Assembly: GCA_023935145.1 (NCBI GenBank)
Contig: CM043698.1
Location: 79,993,501 to 80,057,500, forward strand
Source of the DNA: Bretschneidera sinensis
Taxonomy: Eukaryota; Streptophyta; Magnoliopsida; Brassicales; Akaniaceae
DNA length: 64,000 bases
Direction of reading: 5' to 3'
Part shown: piece by piece, positions 36,931 to 47,889 of the stretch
Layout of the letters: each line of letters opens with the position of its first letter
Numbering within the stretch: the first letter of the stretch is position 1
Program-made: the position numbers and the translations under genes
Notes under the pieces: model-generated
The model's database searches: none
Seen by the model: only the letters and a program-made list of their open reading frames with translations
Told to the model about the DNA's origin: nothing

Positions 36931-38387
36931 TTATTTCTCATAATATGCATATCAATAACAACTTAGCACATCAAAACAATCTATTGTGAAATAAGGTCTC
37001 ATAATATATGCATAGATTTCGAGAAATAAACAATTAATTACATATTCTGAATTCATTCATTACAATAACCAAACAACGAAACAAATAAATGATAAAATTA
37101 CATGTTCATGTAACAATGCTCATAGATTATTTAACATTTTGGAGAACCACTTCATCGAGCATGAACATATTTGTTTGTACAACTATCTTCGATGGGGAAG
37201 TAGGACCAACCCATTCTTTTGTCATTTCATAATTGTCAGCACTTATTCTTCTTAGTTGGTATAAGATGTTTTACACATCTCAAGTGAAGATAAACAATTC
37301 TCAAGATCCATATATATTCCCAATTAAATATCATCACTATGAGTTACTAGGCATGTAAATTTTAGTTCATTATTCCCAATGAGTACACAAAATGCAAATT
37401 TTATGAAGAATAAAATATTAAGATCTCACTCATCTTTTACTCCATTTATTAATATATCACAACATTGAAATATATTTCATATGCTCGAAATTTAATTATT
37501 ACCGATAAGTACAACAATTGAGCAAATATGAATTAGAAAATATGTTTTAGAAAATTTAAGAAGGCTACGTTTTTTCTATAATTTTTAATTTTCATATTTT
37601 CTATATAGTCCAATGAAAGTACTTGATTTTATTATTTGACCTAGTCAAAATTTCAATAGCAGCAGTATTGTTATCAACAATAATGAAAACTGTTCAGGAC
37701 AACCAAAAGACAACATTATTAATAAGAAGAGTAATTACATCTACCAGATTCCCCACACATCATATTAACATATCTCAGTTTTCAAAAAGCCTAACACTTT
37801 GTAGAAAAGACAATCTAGACTGAAATAAATTCCACTAAATGTTTCATGTCCACCTGAATTAAAACACACAATTACCTCTTTTTGACAGGTGATTGAATAC
37901 AATAACCCAGATAAACATCACATAACAACAACATGAAATAACCCCATAAATATTAGTAAAATAACCACTTTGACAGTAAACATCAACATCAACTAATGAA
38001 ACTATTTCAAATCGAGACTGATAAAATATATTAATTAACAGGTATACATACTAAGACAACATGTATGCATTTGATCCTCTCAATATGAGATAGTACATCA
38101 CATGTACCTCTTTGGGTCAAAATCAAAACATACGTTGCACAAACAAAAAAAAGTCGTGAACTAAAATTAATAAAATAATCATATAAATTATTCATATATA
38201 AAAGTATACAAAAATAAGGCACATTGGAACGTAAACACAATTAATATATCAAAGCTCACAATTAAATATTTTACGGAGGCATCATAAATCACAATCGTGA
38301 ACATTACAAAGAAATTTCACATATTAATTTAACAATAATAATTATAATCATTTATAAGTTGTTTCCCTTAAAAATATATATCAATAA

Positions 38388-38476
38388 GGACTTTATAGCC
38401 CAATGGTTAAGACTCTAGTCATTTGAACCATAGGTTTAGGGTTCAATTACAGCAGCAGTCCCAACTTTTTTTTTTT
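38388..38476 (+). repeat. tRNA-like / SINE-head-like sequence
   Basis: An A-box-like TAGCCCAATGG (38396-38406) and a B-box-like GGTTCAATTAC (38440-38450) start 44 bases apart, as in tRNA genes. GGACT at the start can pair with AGTCC near 38456-38462, and eleven T follow (38466-38476). The T-stem does not pair, so it is not a working tRNA. A tRNA-derived SINE head or tRNA pseudogene is the best reading. Confidence 0.4.
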
Positions 38477-39350
38477 ATTTGTGTCAATAATAATGTACAA
38501 AAACTAAGTGAATCATATTCTTATATCACCCATTTGGAGTATATATTATTAACGTTTAACATAAGCTAAAATAGTAATATACTAATAATTGACGAAAACT
38601 AAAATAAATTTTTTTTTGGTGATTCCATGTTTGGTGAAGTCTAAGTGTTAAAGCAAGTCTTCGAATTAAAAAAATTACAAAAAACTTATGTAGCTGGCAA
38701 CTAGCCACGTCCATGAATGACAACAATTCATGTCATGGTGATACTAGAAGAAATATTTGGCAACTATTGGTGCTTTTAATGGTTTATGTTAAGTCACCAG
38801 TAAGCCAAGCAAATGAGATTTTGATATAAACAATTCCGTAAATCAATTTTGTTTAACAAATTTTGCTGTTATAGCATAGGGTACATTGCTTACAAATTTT
38901 TCTCTTTTTAAGTAATCTAAACATTCTTATCAATATACATATTCAAATAATTGATATTTTTGTACAAATGGCACATTTATAACCACAAGGCATAAAAATG
39001 GTAAGATGAAAAACAAGACTAGTACCATCGGTTTAGAAATATAAGATACACATATTAATACTATTAAACCAATACATGCAAACAAATATATTAGAACCAG
39101 CTATTTCATATCTTAGAATAAGTTTACAAAAGTATTCCTTACAAGACGTATCATTCAACATAAAAAAATGATGAACTAATTTTTCAAGCAGCTTAAATTA
39201 ACCAATTATCAACCGATAAGACATGACCATTCAAAAGAGTTATTAAAACTGAAAATTGTGGCTCTAATGGGTATTTTCATATAAATTAAAACAATTTCAC
39301 TTGAAATCAAATGTAATATTCTTGAATTAGGTTTTAAATTCATGTATGGA

Positions 39351-39363
39351 GGCTCTAATACCA
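39351..39363 (-). other. Primer binding site of decayed copia element
   Basis: The minus strand reads TGGTATTAGAGCC two bases after the LTR end, one base off the initiator methionine tRNA complement. Confidence 0.75.
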
Positions 39364-39365
39364 CA

Positions 39366-39861
39366 TGTAGATAAAATAAACATAAACAATAATATCATGC
39401 ATGAAATTAAAATACCGATAATTGTGTAAGTAAATCACATACTTGATTTAGCCATCGTCACAACGAAAACTTGAATTACCTCATAGCGGAAGCTTAATTA
39501 GGGTTTGGTCTTCCTCTTTGCACTCCTATAATAACAACTTTCTCAGATGGATAGAAAACTGAACACTCAAACGTACTGGAAGCCAAATAGAGAACCTAGT
39601 CTATTCATTTACACATCAGTAACTCTAGTTACTAAGAGTCCAATTAGGCCTTTCCATCTACTGGCCATATTGGACTAAGGCTTATACTAGCTGCTGACCC
39701 ACATTAATAATATTAAGATATGTATAAGCCCAAACAACATAAGCACCAATTAACAACAGATGAGCTCTCGTAATTTTCTCATTAGACGAAATCCATAGAC
39801 TCAGTTTTACAAAAACAAAACCACTATAATTAGTGATAGCCCACATAGAAAAATTTCAACA
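39366..39861 (-). repeat. 5' LTR of decayed copia element
   Basis: 496 bp, the partner of 34391-34898. Both share GTGGGTCAGCAGCTAGT and other blocks, with many differences, so the insertion is old. Confidence 0.82.
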
Positions 39862-42709
39862 CCATATTATCTTTGCTAATGACATCTTTTTTATGCCAAA
39901 GTTAATGAAAAAAATTGCAACACTATCTCTAAAGTGCTGAGAATTTCTTGGCTGGCTCTGGTCTAAACCTGCAATTTTAGACCGAGCTAGTAAACAATCG
40001 ACACAAGTTATTGTGGGGTAGGGAGAAAATAGTTGGTTTTGTTAACCTAGGTTAAGGGATTGCCAATAAACACCCGCCATGTGGCACAGTTGTAAGACCA
40101 AAATATTATCACTGAAAAAGGAAGAGGATTCAAAACATTTTGAAAATAAAAGTACACAACTGCTTTCTCCATCTTCTTTTTCGATTATCTCATTTTTCAC
40201 TATCTCTCAATTCATTTCTCTCATCTCTTGTTCTTTATTTCCATCTACTACATCTCTCAATTCATATTTTCGTTTCTTTCTCCTCTCTCATAGTTTATCT
40301 ATCTCTTTTTCTTTTATCTCATGCTAGTCTTTCTTCATTACTGAAGTCAGCCATTACTGAAAAGGGTAAAGTAAGTTTTTGTATCTAATCTATACTATGA
40401 AGATTTCCTTCTATTTAGATTTTGATTTAACCGTATCTCTTTGTGTCTACCTAATTTTTTGTAGCTATACAACATTTTGGAAAGCATTTCGAAATTTGAT
40501 TAATTTCACTATATTTATTTGTGACTATTTGGTAATAAATCTTAATACAAAGCAGCTTCATGCAAAAGGTATTATTTTCTTCTTCTTATTCACTTAATTT
40601 GATAGACTAAACAATACTCGCTCGTCCTATTGATCGCTAAACTCAACTTCTCGTGCTTGATTCTCTTATAGATTAAATTTTTCGTGATAGTGGAGTGATT
40701 CCCGAAATAGTATATACTCCATTGAATTGGAACAATGACTTGTGTATACCAGTTTATTTTTCTATTTGTGTGTGTAATTAAGAAAATTAGATATAAATTA
40801 AGGTCATTGACATTGTTGGCATGACAAGAGCTTTGATTAGGATTAGTTAACTGATGAAGAATATAATAAGTTGCAAACTAATGCATAATGATACCATATA
40901 GAAATTGAACAATTTTAAAATTTTAAAAAACTAGGGCTGAATATTTTGTTAAAAGTGAAGGAAGAATAATAATTGTTATTAGAAGAAGCATGCTAACTTT
41001 GTACTAATGTTTAAAACTTGAGACCGAAACCCAAATCTAGAGGAGTCTATTAGAAATTGATTTTCTTAGTTCTCAAATTATTGAGACAATGATAGTGAGA
41101 TTATGTTTAGTTAATCATGTTATTTGTAAAGCTCTCAAGGAAGATGATAGGTAGATTTTAGAACATATACTTACTTCAAAAGATTTAGCCATTATGATAT
41201 AATCTAAGGATGCAGATAGCTAACTTCATAGAGAAATCCTACCGCTCATTGTTTTTGCTTAATTTATTTTTTTAATAAAATTATCTAAAACGAAATTGAA
41301 GAGATGCTTTAAATTGGATTTAGAGGCTTCAACTGGATATATGGCTGTTAGAATTAGTTTGGACGGACGCTGTAGACAGAACAAATTGTTTGCCTACTTT
41401 GATACTAAGTGCTAAGCTCATTATAATTTTGTTTTTGTCCTACGCTCATTATGAATTTGTTGTCATGGTTTCCACATTTGTGCATCTTGAACAAATTGTC
41501 TGCTCACTTCAATTGTTTATTCTTGATTATTTAGATGCCATGATTATTTGTTCAAAGTAAAATAATGCTACTTGTTGTTCAACTTGAAATTACTAAAACG
41601 CTTCATTCAAATAAAGCAATAATCTCATTTATCTAAGTCGTACAATGATCAATGTAATATAATGGAAGCCATTGTAATTATCACTAAAATGTTGCACGTA
41701 GTTAAAAATGGTATTGTTTGCATACGTTAATTATGGAAGAAATGAGATTAGATGAGGACTAGCTAGAGCTTATAGGCTTGATTTTCCACCAAATTCTTAG
41801 ATATTTATATAGATCATTGTATGACTTAGATAAGTAAGATTGGTGTTTTGTTTGAATGATGGTTTTTAGCAATCGCTGGCATTTTTATAATTTTGGTTAC
41901 TTCTGATAGATATTGGTGTCACTTTTCGTGATAGTTTGTTTAATGACATTTCAGCTGATCTGAATAAGGTACTTATTGGCTTTTGTTGCTGATCTGTTCA
42001 TGTGATAAAGCTTGTGTTGGCCATTTGGATGCTATGTTTTCTTTGAATTTGTTTTGCGAGCAGATCTTAGATCTAACATAACTTAGCAATATTATTATCT
42101 TTTTTTCAGTTTTTTTTTTTTTAGTTGCTCCTTTACATATAAAATTTTTGTGGTTACTACCTGATCTAACATGATTTAGCAAGATTGTTAAGATAAGATA
42201 GTTGAGCATAATCACATATCTTTGATTGCCTCAGTAAAGGCACTTTCAAGATATAGTTGTATGAATAATATGGAAAGTTAATTTTTTAACAAATTCTGTC
42301 AGCAGCCTTTATATTGTAACATATAATAATTAATTACCACATTTATTTTAGCTGATATATTCATAAAAGATAAAAACTCTCGTTAAGACTAGACAAAACA
42401 AATTAAAGACAAAGCTATCATAGTTAATTCCATTTGTTTTCTGGCATTTTAACTTGATGTCTAGGCAAATTTGGTTTGCTTGGTTTCATAATTGTTGGTT
42501 TGGTAAATCACATAAAGCAGAATTTCCTTAATGCCTCTTAAATACCAAATCTTTTTCTGTCTTCAATTCTAATACTTATCTTTCACATGATTTTGAATGT
42601 GATATTTGACTTCAATTTTTTGCAGAAAATCATTGAGGAGCTACTGATACAAAAGTTTAGGGATGCTAACAAAATGAAAAAAAAAAAAAAAAACTGACAA
42701 ATTTGATGT
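39862..42709. other. Region without a clear gene; exon-like tail
   Basis: No assignable gene. 40080-40140 has pol III-like boxes (TGGCACAGTTG at 40082, GATTCAAAAC at 40127) that may be a SINE head. 40150-40330 is strongly pyrimidine-rich, like a 5' leader. At 42618-42625 TTTTGCAG precedes an open stretch reading KIIEELLIQKFRDANKMKK, then a run of 17 A. This looks like a splice acceptor and last exon cut by the Athila insertion. No matching upstream exons were identified. Confidence 0.35.
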
Positions 42710-43309
42710 AGAAGTGATAAGAGTCATAAAATGCATTTAAACAATACTTAATTGTTAACACTTTAGGGTTAATCTCAGTCGTAATCGCACTTTTAAATGT
42801 TGATAACTCTAAAGTGTTATTAATAAATCATTGACTTAATTCGATGCATTTTCAGGTGCGTTGAGTACAAAAGAGATGATAAAGCGATCCATGTTTAAAG
42901 CACCAAAAGATCTTGGGTGTCGGTGCTCGTTTTTGTCCAAGGTTTAGACATTTCCAAAAATGATTTAAAGATAATTAAAAGTCTAAACCAAGGTTGGAGC
43001 AATAAAGTACATTGAGTTGAAAGACTGCACACAAGTGTGTGCATCACTTTGGAACAAGTTAAGGGTAGGCACACTAGTGTGTGCACTTCTGCATACAAGC
43101 TGAAGGTGTTTCACTGAATTGCCAGAATTTCCTGTACAGATCAATCAACTTTGCAGATTAAACTGTATTGATGTAGGAAGAACCAGGAGATGAGCTATAT
43201 ATGCCTAGAAAGATCCGGAAGTCTATTTTCTGGAGAATTTTACGGTTCGGAAAAAGTATTTTTCTAGTGAAAGTTATGGCAGTTTTAGCGGAAACAGTTC
43301 AGGGCCTCC

Positions 43310-43670
43310 AGAACAATGCCCAGCGCCTCACCTCTCACTATCCAGCGCCCCAGCGCCCAGGAAAACAAGAACCAGCGCCTAGGCGCCCATGAACCAGCGC
43401 CCCAGCGCCCAGGCAAACAAGAACCAGCACCTAGGCGCCCAGGAACCAGCGCTGCGCCCCTCAGCCATCAGCGCCGCGCCCCTCGCCAGCTGCACCTTTA
43501 CTTTCCAGCGCCTAGGCGCACACTTGGACACGCGCACATGCTGCTGGACCCACCTTCACGTTCCAGCCTTCACTTTCCAGCGCCCGGGCGCACGCTCAGA
43601 CAAAGCCAGCAGCGCGCACATGCTGCTGGACCACCTTCACGTTCCAGCTTTCACTTTCCAGCAGTGCGCA
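43310..43670. repeat. GC-rich AGCGCC/GGCGC minisatellite in the LTR
   Basis: Imperfect repeats built on CAGCGCCCAGGAAAACAAGAACCAGCG-like units of about 60 bp, then TTCCAGC-CACTTTCCAGCGC units. GCGCCTAGGCGC is a perfect palindrome. The composition contrasts sharply with the AT-rich surroundings. The same array is at 54760-55120 in the other LTR. Open frames across it are products of the repeat, not genes. Confidence 0.85.
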
Positions 43671-43729
43671 CATGGACTCCAATTCAGACTCAAATTAGAG
43701 CTGTGCAAAGACAGCTCTCCCTCGTGGGC

Positions 43730-43740
43730 TATAAATATAT
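43730..43740 (+). promoter_or_regulatory. Predicted TATA box of the 5' LTR
   Basis: TATAAATATAT follows GTGGGC and precedes a purine-rich stretch. It is the only strong TATA box in the LTR next to GC-rich DNA, so transcription likely starts near 43765. The copy at 55180-55190 is identical. Confidence 0.65.
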
Positions 43741-44691
43741 GCTTAAGGTTTGCAGCCAGGGGAGAGAGCTCGGGGAGAAAAATAAAGACAGTTTTTGATA
43801 GATAAAAATTGAAGAAGTTTTTAGCATTTCGTTTAAGTTTTCGTAAGTTGGAAATCAAGGAGAGAACATCCACATTGTTCTTCCACCTTGAGCTCCATGG
43901 CCAAGAAATCAAGGGGAGAACATCTATATTGTTTTTCCACCTTGAGTTTCATGGCTAACTAATCATCAAACAAGGGAAAGGGATGAATCCTTAGGGTTTT
44001 ATTGTTCCTTATTTCCTGTTCTTGATTCATTTGTATGGACTTTTTGTTAAAACATTGTCTATGATTTACTCTTTGATTAATTAAGAAGGATTTGAGTTCA
44101 TGTGATAGCTGTATTCTATATTCTTCTTCTTTTAGTTTCTTTCAATCCGGTGATTGCATCCTTCTACTCCACATAAGTCTAGTCAAGCTTTTCTTATGTC
44201 AAGTTGTTTGGATGTAATTGATTTCGGTATATTTATCTTATAGATCGGCCATTACTGTGACATCATTATTGCAATATATTGTCGTTTCTTGCTAATCTAT
44301 AAGATAAATCATGTGTGCTTGAATTGAAATCAAAGAGTAATTTGTAGCAATTATATTAGAGATATAAATGTGCTTGATTGAATAATTTCCGATTGCCGGT
44401 TTAGGATGTGAAACTTGCAATCGAGATAAAAATTTGAATCAAGAGTGGAAATAGGGAACGAACCTAAGGAGGATTCCCGGAACCTTGTTATTTCTTATTT
44501 ATATTCTTCGTTATATTCGCACAACTCTTTTACACAATATTGCATTATCAAAACTCATATTCTCTCACTTAATCATTGTTGTTAGTGGTAAAGTTTATAA
44601 CTTCTTTCGTAATTAACTTGTTTCCCAGTGGAATCGACACCCCAAAACTATACTACAATAACCGCTTTATGTTTTGGGCGTAATCAAATTT

Positions 44692-44708
44692 TGGCGCCGT
44701 TGCCGGGG
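44692..44708 (+). other. Primer binding site (tRNA-Asp) of Athila element
   Basis: TGGCGCCGTTGCCGGGG begins five bases after the LTR end. It matches the complement of the 3' end of plant tRNA-Asp, typical for Athila/Tat elements. Confidence 0.92.
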
Positions 44709-44967
44709 AAACAAGCTTAAGTACAAGGAAGCTTGTCAACTTTAAATAAAATAAAAAAGAATATATTAAAAAAAAAATCGTAAATATTTTTCTTTTCAGC
44801 ACTTTGTAAATACCGTAATATTGTTCCTTTACTTTTATTTTTTTAATTTTCTTTTATTATTCTGTTTTATTTATCTGTTTATTATTCTGTTTTATTTATT
44901 TATTTATTTATTAAATATTTATTATTCTATTTTACATATTTTATTTCCCCTCTAAATTAATTGGTGC

Positions 44968-47889
44968 ATGCTTAAACCAAGAGATTCGCGAGGCAGATTC
45001 ATTAGAGGACCCGAATTAGAGTCACCCTCTCCTTCCACGTCCGTCAGTGAAACCTCGCCTAGATCATACCATAGTGCACCACCATCTGAGAATTTAGAGG
45101 ATTTTGATAACATGGCCGACAATCACAATGAAAATATTGCTAGGACACTTAAAGACTATTTGCACCCTAGCCGAACGGCCACACCCTCTTGTATCATGTT
45201 CCCCCCTAATGCCCCACAAGCTGAGTTTAAGCCGGGCATGATACAATTGCTACCAACTTTCCATGGGTTTGAGAATGAAAGCCCCTACATCCACATTAGG
45301 GAATTCGAGGAAGTAGTAGCAACCTTCCAAAATAGGGCTGATATGGTGGACACTGTCAGACTCCGGTTTTTCCCTTTTTCACTTAAGGAAAAAGCCAAGA
45401 CTTGGTTGTACTCGTTAAGGCCTAGGTCTATTGGTAGTTGGGATGAGATGACCCGAGTTTTCTTCCAAAAACACTTCCCAACCCATAAGACCAACAACCT
45501 TAAGAGACAAATCTCAAACTTTGCACAAAAGGAGAGTGAAACCTTATATCAAGTTTGGGAACGTTTCAAGGACCTTTTAAATTCTTGTCCACACCATGGG
45601 TATGAAAGTTGGCGGGTAGTCAGCTATTTCTATGATGGACTCCTAAGTAGGGAGAGGCAATTCATAGAAATGATGTGTAATGGGGATTTTCTTCAAAAAG
45701 ATCCCGATCAAGCCATAGATTTCCTAGATGACCTATCAGAAAAAGCCCACACTTGGACAGGACCGAGTGCCATGGAAAGTACTAGGAGAAATCAACCCGC
45801 TGGAATCTACCAACTTAAGGAAGAGGATAGTGTTAAAGCCCGTTTAGAGGCTCTAACTAAGGAAATTGAAGCCTTAAAAACCAAGGATGTTAGAGCCCCC
45901 GAACCGGTTGCTAGGGTAGAGTCCCATGAACCCTGTTTTATGTGTAATGGGGTAGATCATGTACCAAAGGATTGTCCATCTTATTTGGAGATAAAGGGAG
46001 AGTGTAACTCCTTGGGTATCCCCTTTAGGAAACCTTACTCACCCTACTCTAACACTTACAATCCCGGTTGGAAGAATCACCCTAATTTCAGTTGGAAATC
46101 TGATATGCAACCTCCTACCCAATCTAGCCCCCATTGGAGATCTGATATACAACCTCATCCCCACTCTAGTACCCATTGGAGACCGGAAGCGACTTCATCT
46201 AGTGCACCACAACAATCTTTACCTTTGGAAGATGCTTTTAAGTCATTTTTGCAGGTACATGCCAAGAGTGCAGAAGAACAAGTCAAGATAAATCAACGGT
46301 TGCTAGAGGAGCAAAAGGGGATCAAAGAGGAGCAAAAGGAGATAAAAAGTCAACTCACCAAGTTGACTAGTTTCTTGACAATTCAAGAGCAAGGTCGGTT
46401 CCCTTCGCAACCACAACAAAATCCACGGGGACAACATATGGCACAAACCTCCGATCCTGAAAATCATAATGTTAAAGAAGTTAATGCCATGATCACCCGC
46501 AGTGGTAAGAAACTAGATGGACCTACTCTATCACCAAATCTGAGTCCCAACACCGTGAGCAACAAGGATGAAGCTCCCAAGGAACAAGATGCTCATATCG
46601 ACCCTTCACCAGTGCCTTTCCCTCAGGCACTCCTTAAGCCTAAGGAGAGGAATTCAGCATTAAAAGGTGAGATCCTTGAACAACTTCAGCATGTTAAAAT
46701 TAACCTCCCTCTTCTTCATGTCATAAAACAGGTTCCCAACTATGCTAAAGTCATCAAGGATCTGTGCACACTGAAAAGGAGGCACCATGTGAAGAAGACC
46801 GCATTCTTAACGGAGCAAGCAAGTGCGGTAATTGATAGCACGACACCGCCTAAATATAAAGATCCGGGCTGTCCAACGGTGGCTTGCCAAATTGGAAACA
46901 AATCTTGTGGGCAAGCATTGTTAGATTTAGGGGCTAGTGTGAACCTCATGCCATACTCCATCTACTTGCAGCTCGGTCTAGGTGAGATCAAACCAACCTC
47001 TGTGGTACTCCAATTAGCGGATCGATCGGTAAGAAAACCAAGAGGTATAGTAGAAGATGTTTTATTGCAAATTGACAAATTCTATTATCCTGTTGACTTC
47101 TTGGTTTTAGATACCATCTCTATTGTGAATACGGAGTCAAAAATTCCTTTGATACTTGGAAGACCATTCCTTGCCACCGCCAATGCCCTCATTAATTGTA
47201 GGAATGGCCTAATGACATTATCATTTGGAAATATGACTCTGGAGGTAAATGTTTTTCGAATGTCAAGGCAACCACATGAGGAGGATGAGTGTTTTGACAC
47301 TTACATGATTGACGAGCTTATTTTGGAGGATGAATACATTAAGGACAATTCTAACTCTTTGGAATTCCTTCTTAATAATTTTGATTTTAATGATTCTTCT
47401 ATATATCCTCATGCCGTTAATGTTGTTGATATTTCTGATAAGCCGCAGGGATTTATGAAGAAATCATGGCAGCCATGCTTTGAGGAGTTGCCTAGAGAAA
47501 GGGAGGCACCCAAACCCTCTTCCGAGGAGACACCAACGCCCAATTTAGCTCCGCTTCCCAAAGGACTCAAGCATGTTTTCTTAGGCCCAGGTGATACTTT
47601 TCCGGTCATTATTTCCTCTGAACTTAGTGATATACAATGTGATCAACTGCTGAAGTTGTTGAGAGAACATAAATCTGTATTAGGTTGGACCATGGCTGAC
47701 ATTAAGGGTGTAAGCCCCTTAATTTGTTCCCATAGGATTTACTTAGAAGAAGGATCTAACCCCCGTAGAGATCCACAAAGAAGATTAAACCCAACTATGA
47801 AAGAGGTAGTTAAGAAAGAAGTCTTAAAGCTGTTGGATGCAGGAATTATATATCCGATATCGGATAGTAAGTGGGTTAGTCCAACCTAA
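44968..47889 (+). CDS. Athila gag-protease and start of RT
   Basis: A 973-codon open frame. Gag capsid domain lies at about residues 90-270 (LLPTFHGFENESPYIHI, FFPFSLKEKAKTWLYSL, FFQKHFPTHKTNNLKRQI). A zinc knuckle CFMCNGVDHVPKDC is near residue 322. A Pro/Gln-rich and Lys/Glu-rich, coiled-coil-like linker spans about 425-480. The aspartic protease is near residue 650 (ALLDLGASVNLMPYSIY, the DLGA form usual in Athila). The end runs into the RT start (EVLKLLDAGIIYPISDSKWVSPT). The TAA at 47887-47889 replaces a codon within a normally continuous polyprotein, because RT resumes in the same frame. The ATG at 44968 is the first in frame. Gag and protease are intact and could be produced. Confidence 0.9.
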   Translation: MLKPRDSRGRFIRGPELESPSPSTSVSETSPRSYHSAPPSENLEDFDNMADNHNENIARTLKDYLHPSRTATPSCIMFPPNAPQAEFKPGMIQLLPTFHGFENESPYIHIREFEEVVATFQNRADMVDTVRLRFFPFSLKEKAKTWLYSLRPRSIGSWDEMTRVFFQKHFPTHKTNNLKRQISNFAQKESETLYQVWERFKDLLNSCPHHGYESWRVVSYFYDGLLSRERQFIEMMCNGDFLQKDPDQAIDFLDDLSEKAHTWTGPSAMESTRRNQPAGIYQLKEEDSVKARLEALTKEIEALKTKDVRAPEPVARVESHEPCFMCNGVDHVPKDCPSYLEIKGECNSLGIPFRKPYSPYSNTYNPGWKNHPNFSWKSDMQPPTQSSPHWRSDIQPHPHSSTHWRPEATSSSAPQQSLPLEDAFKSFLQVHAKSAEEQVKINQRLLEEQKGIKEEQKEIKSQLTKLTSFLTIQEQGRFPSQPQQNPRGQHMAQTSDPENHNVKEVNAMITRSGKKLDGPTLSPNLSPNTVSNKDEAPKEQDAHIDPSPVPFPQALLKPKERNSALKGEILEQLQHVKINLPLLHVIKQVPNYAKVIKDLCTLKRRHHVKKTAFLTEQASAVIDSTTPPKYKDPGCPTVACQIGNKSCGQALLDLGASVNLMPYSIYLQLGLGEIKPTSVVLQLADRSVRKPRGIVEDVLLQIDKFYYPVDFLVLDTISIVNTESKIPLILGRPFLATANALINCRNGLMTLSFGNMTLEVNVFRMSRQPHEEDECFDTYMIDELILEDEYIKDNSNSLEFLLNNFDFNDSSIYPHAVNVVDISDKPQGFMKKSWQPCFEELPREREAPKPSSEETPTPNLAPLPKGLKHVFLGPGDTFPVIISSELSDIQCDQLLKLLREHKSVLGWTMADIKGVSPLICSHRIYLEEGSNPRRDPQRRLNPTMKEVVKKEVLKLLDAGIIYPISDSKWVSPT

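Larger units (their letters stand above)
34391..39861 (-). mobile_element. Decayed copia element
   Basis: LTRs lie at 34391-34898 and 39366-39861 in direct orientation. On the minus strand they start TGTTGAAATTTTTC and end CTACA. Flanks TCATA (34386-34390) and CCATA (39862-39866) fit an eroded target duplication. A primer site (39351-39363) and a purine tract (GTGGAAGAA, ending at 34899) are present. Only short integrase and RT remnants survive. Much of the interior (36240-39350) has no recognisable coding sequence, so the element was either non-autonomous or heavily decayed and rearranged. Confidence 0.82.
42715..44686 (+). repeat. 5' LTR of Athila-type element
   Basis: 1972 bp from TGATAAGAGTC to GGGCGTAATCA. 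It contains a block with GCACACA/TGTGTGC palindromes (42942-43110), a GC-rich minisatellite (about 43310-43670) and a TATA box (43730). The extent is fixed by the AGAAG duplication on the left and the primer site on the right. Confidence 0.95.

Noticed and set aside
38388..38463. Functional tRNA gene
   Set aside because: The T-stem does not pair and the acceptor stem is incomplete.
43316..43805. Overlapping 160- and 138-codon frames rich in Pro, Arg and Ala in the Athila LTR (also at 54766-55255)
   Set aside because: They run across the GC-rich minisatellite, are open in two frames at once, exist in both LTRs and match no protein family. They are by-products of base composition.
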